Of a stretch of 64,000 nt of DNA, positions 62,240-64,000 are shown piece after piece. Within the stretch, counting starts at the first letter, position 1, and each line of letters starts with the position of its first letter. The stretch is from Climacium dendroides (taxonomy: Eukaryota; Streptophyta; Bryopsida; Hypnales; Climaciaceae), in assembly GCA_950106755.1 (NCBI GenBank), contig OX467091.1, forward strand, positions 21,469,538 through 21,533,537, in the 5' to 3' direction. Below the pieces are notes generated by a model. It was not told the origin of the DNA. It did not search any database and saw only the letters and a program-made list of their open reading frames with translations. The position numbers and the translations under genes are program-made.

Positions 62240-63131
62240 ATCCTGTAAAAGTAAGGCCACCCGTCCTGCAAAACGGATGGCTTGTTTACCGTGGCTTGCA
62301 AAAGTGCCCCACCTGTCTTGCAAAACAGATGACTTGTTAAAAGAGAGGGCTTGCAAGTGGGCCTTGGCTTGCATTTGGGGGGGGGGTTGCAAGCCGCGGT
62401 TTGGCCTGCAAAACGGGAAGAGATAAACTGCAAGCGCCTTTCCGCCTCCTCTTCCACGCTGTTTTTTTACCCCCGCTATGCCATGGCTGAGTTGGCATTG
62501 AAGCCATGTCTAGTAAGTTACCATACTTTGTTTGATTCTTACCATACGCTTGATTTTTCTTAGCCTGTTAGAACATCCCCACCCGTCTGGCAAAATGCAG
62601 AGTGGATTTGGCTGGCAGTTGGCTAGGCCATCCACTTTTGCAAGCTGGGTCAGGAGCAAGGCCCACCCATTGGGACCACAACCTGTTAACAGGCTCAGAA
62701 AAATCAGGCGTATGGTAAGAATAAAACAGAGCATGGTAACTTATTGGACATGGCTTCAATGCCAACTCAGCCGCGACATGGCAGGGGGATAAAAAACAGC
62801 GGAGAAGAAGAGGCGAAAAGGCGCTTCCAGTTTGTCTCTTCCTGTTTTGCAGACCAAACCGCAGCTTACAAAACCACCCCAAAATGCAAGCCAAGGACCA
62901 CTTGCAAGCCCTTTCTTTTAACAAATCATTCGTTTTGCAAGATGGGTGGGACACTTTTGCAAGCCGCGGTGGACAAGCCATCCGTTTTGCAAGACGGGTG
63001 GGGATGCTTTTAACAGGTTGTGGTCCCAATGGGTGGGCCTTGCTCCTCACCCGGCTTGCAAAAGTGGATGGCCTGGCCAAATGCCAACCAAATCCACTCT
63101 GCATTTTGTCAAACGGGTGGGGATGCTCTAA
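62240..63131. mobile_element. Nested foldback complex of GGGGATGC-ended elements
   Basis: The sequence 62244-62570 is the inverted partner of about 62690-63018. Shared text includes CACCCGTCCTGCAAAACGGA, CTTGCAAGTGG and GAGTTGGCATTGAAGCCATG with complements on the other arm. Inside and beyond it, two copies of a 120-base unit (about 62573-62697, and inverted 63010-63130) share GGACCACAACCTGTTAA and AATGCAGAGTGGATTTGG. Frames in this block (for example 62568-63290 minus) are products of the repeats, not genes. Confidence 0.72.
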
Positions 63132-63498
63132 GAGCAAGGCCACCCGTCCTACAAAATGTAGGCGGACTCGACCTGCAAAGATGGGGGCTTGGTCGGATTT
63201 GGCAACCAGGCTACCAGGCTTGCCCCACCCATGGCCTCTTAAGAGGCCATATGACTTCCAACCATAGTACGACAACTTGGCGTGAACCACTTGCTAGAAT
63301 TGTGGAGAGTAATGCATGACTTGTCTTTTCTTGTTTTGTAGGCCAAGTTGGGACCTCCAAAACCACCCTCATATAAAAACCAAAGTTCATTTCCAAGAGG
63401 CGCCTCTTAAGAGGCCATCCGTTTTGGAGGATAGGTGGGGCAGATTTGGAGGCCCCTCTTAAGAGGCTATTTGTTTTGGAGAACGAGTGGTGGTGCTC
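63132..63498. mobile_element. PIF/Harbinger-type element with GAGCA ends
   Basis: It starts GAGCAAGGCCACCCGTCC and ends GAACGAGTGGTGGTGCTC, with TAA on both sides (63129-63131 and 63499-63501). CTCTTAAGAGG palindromes recur inside. It is 367 bases long, non-coding, and directly abuts the preceding complex. Confidence 0.75.
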
Positions 63499-63787
63499 TA
63501 AGGACGGGCTAGTCTCCACGGAATTCATTCATCATACTACTAAAATCATAAGTCCCTTTGTAATATCACAAATGCTACCATTAATACTAGGGGCTCGTGC
63601 TTGCTATGCTATGCATTCATTGTATACACATATTAGTACAAATTTGATATATTTGAATAGAATACATGATAATGATTTTGATAAATTTTTAAAATATTTA
63701 TTTTAATCATTCTATAAAAATAGTTCCAATCATGCATATATAGAAATTATATTTTCACACAATGTGATATTACTGAAATAGAATAGT

Positions 63788-64000
63788 AGTTCACAATCAC
63801 CTCTATAATATCACTTTTTACAAAGGGTGATGTTATAGAAATAATGTAGTCGTTCACTTGCAATTGAGGTGATATTAAAGAGGATCAATATGGTGATATT
63901 ATAAAGGTAGAAATTCCATTGCTTTTCTTGGCTTTATACTTTTTTTGCATTTCTATGATTTTGTCCATTTGTGAGCTTTGAGCTTCTGATTTCAATTTTC
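63788..64000. repeat. Dispersed repeat, right copy (partner at 2-210)
   Basis: This is a direct repeat of the first 210 bases, running off the end of the window. The copies are similar enough for recent common origin but differ by several substitutions and a short insertion (CACTT near 63855). AT-rich DNA between 63502 and 63787 holds nothing else. Confidence 0.8.

Noticed and set aside
62568..63290. 240-codon open frame on the minus strand
   Set aside because: It runs through the nested inverted repeats, and its translation repeats itself because the DNA does. No protein family is visible.

Overview
This window looks like nuclear DNA from a land plant. It has spliced protein-coding genes with GT..AG introns, a plant-type TIR-NBS-LRR gene, a plastid-type RelA/SpoT homologue, a plant histone H3, and many small transposon-derived foldback elements. 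The TIR sequence (KVFLSHSGAQKGFVEQL.., LERCDRHPFFDKR..) resembles those I know from mosses and liverworts. The H3 lacks the angiosperm H3.1 signature. A bryophyte or other seed-free plant is therefore the most likely source, but the species is not settled.

Only three protein genes can be supported in 64 kb. (1) A TIR-NBS-LRR immune-receptor gene lies at about 7.4-11.8 kb on the plus strand. All splice sites and motifs are in order, but two in-frame stop codons interrupt it, so it is probably a young pseudogene. (2) An intronless histone H3 gene lies at 24367-24777 on the minus strand. (3) A six-exon RSH2/RSH3-type (p)ppGpp synthetase/hydrolase gene lies at 31127-34577 on the minus strand and is intact (825 residues). 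The three genes have unrelated jobs (immune sensing, chromatin, plastid stringent response), and nothing suggests that they work together.

The rest is AT-rich intergenic DNA dominated by mobile-element debris. Many element boundaries can be fixed from terminal inverted repeats plus target-site duplications (TSDs). There are three CACTA-type foldback elements (2445-2672, 36237-36384, 47535-47748). There is one Mutator-type element with a perfect 9-bp duplication (37770-38035). PIF/Harbinger-type elements with TTA/TAA duplications lie at 17047-17175, 39859-39988, 56021-56274, 62011-62236 and 63132-63498. A set of TTAA-flanked, CCC-ended elements (26550-27130, 29941-30568, 49661-49872) recalls piggyBac. 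Several tandem arrays (period 61, 50, 28 and 22 bp), a perfect 413-bp tandem duplication and a (TA)n tract add to this.

Between the AT-rich stretches sit GC-richer islands (for example 4.2-6.2, 16.2-17.0, 40.4-42.6, 44.0-44.8, 51.9-53.6 and 61.3-62.0 kb). They look like gene leaders or gene debris but hold no convincing reading frame. The last 210 bases repeat the first 210 bases in the same orientation. I saw no tRNA, rRNA or CRISPR array.
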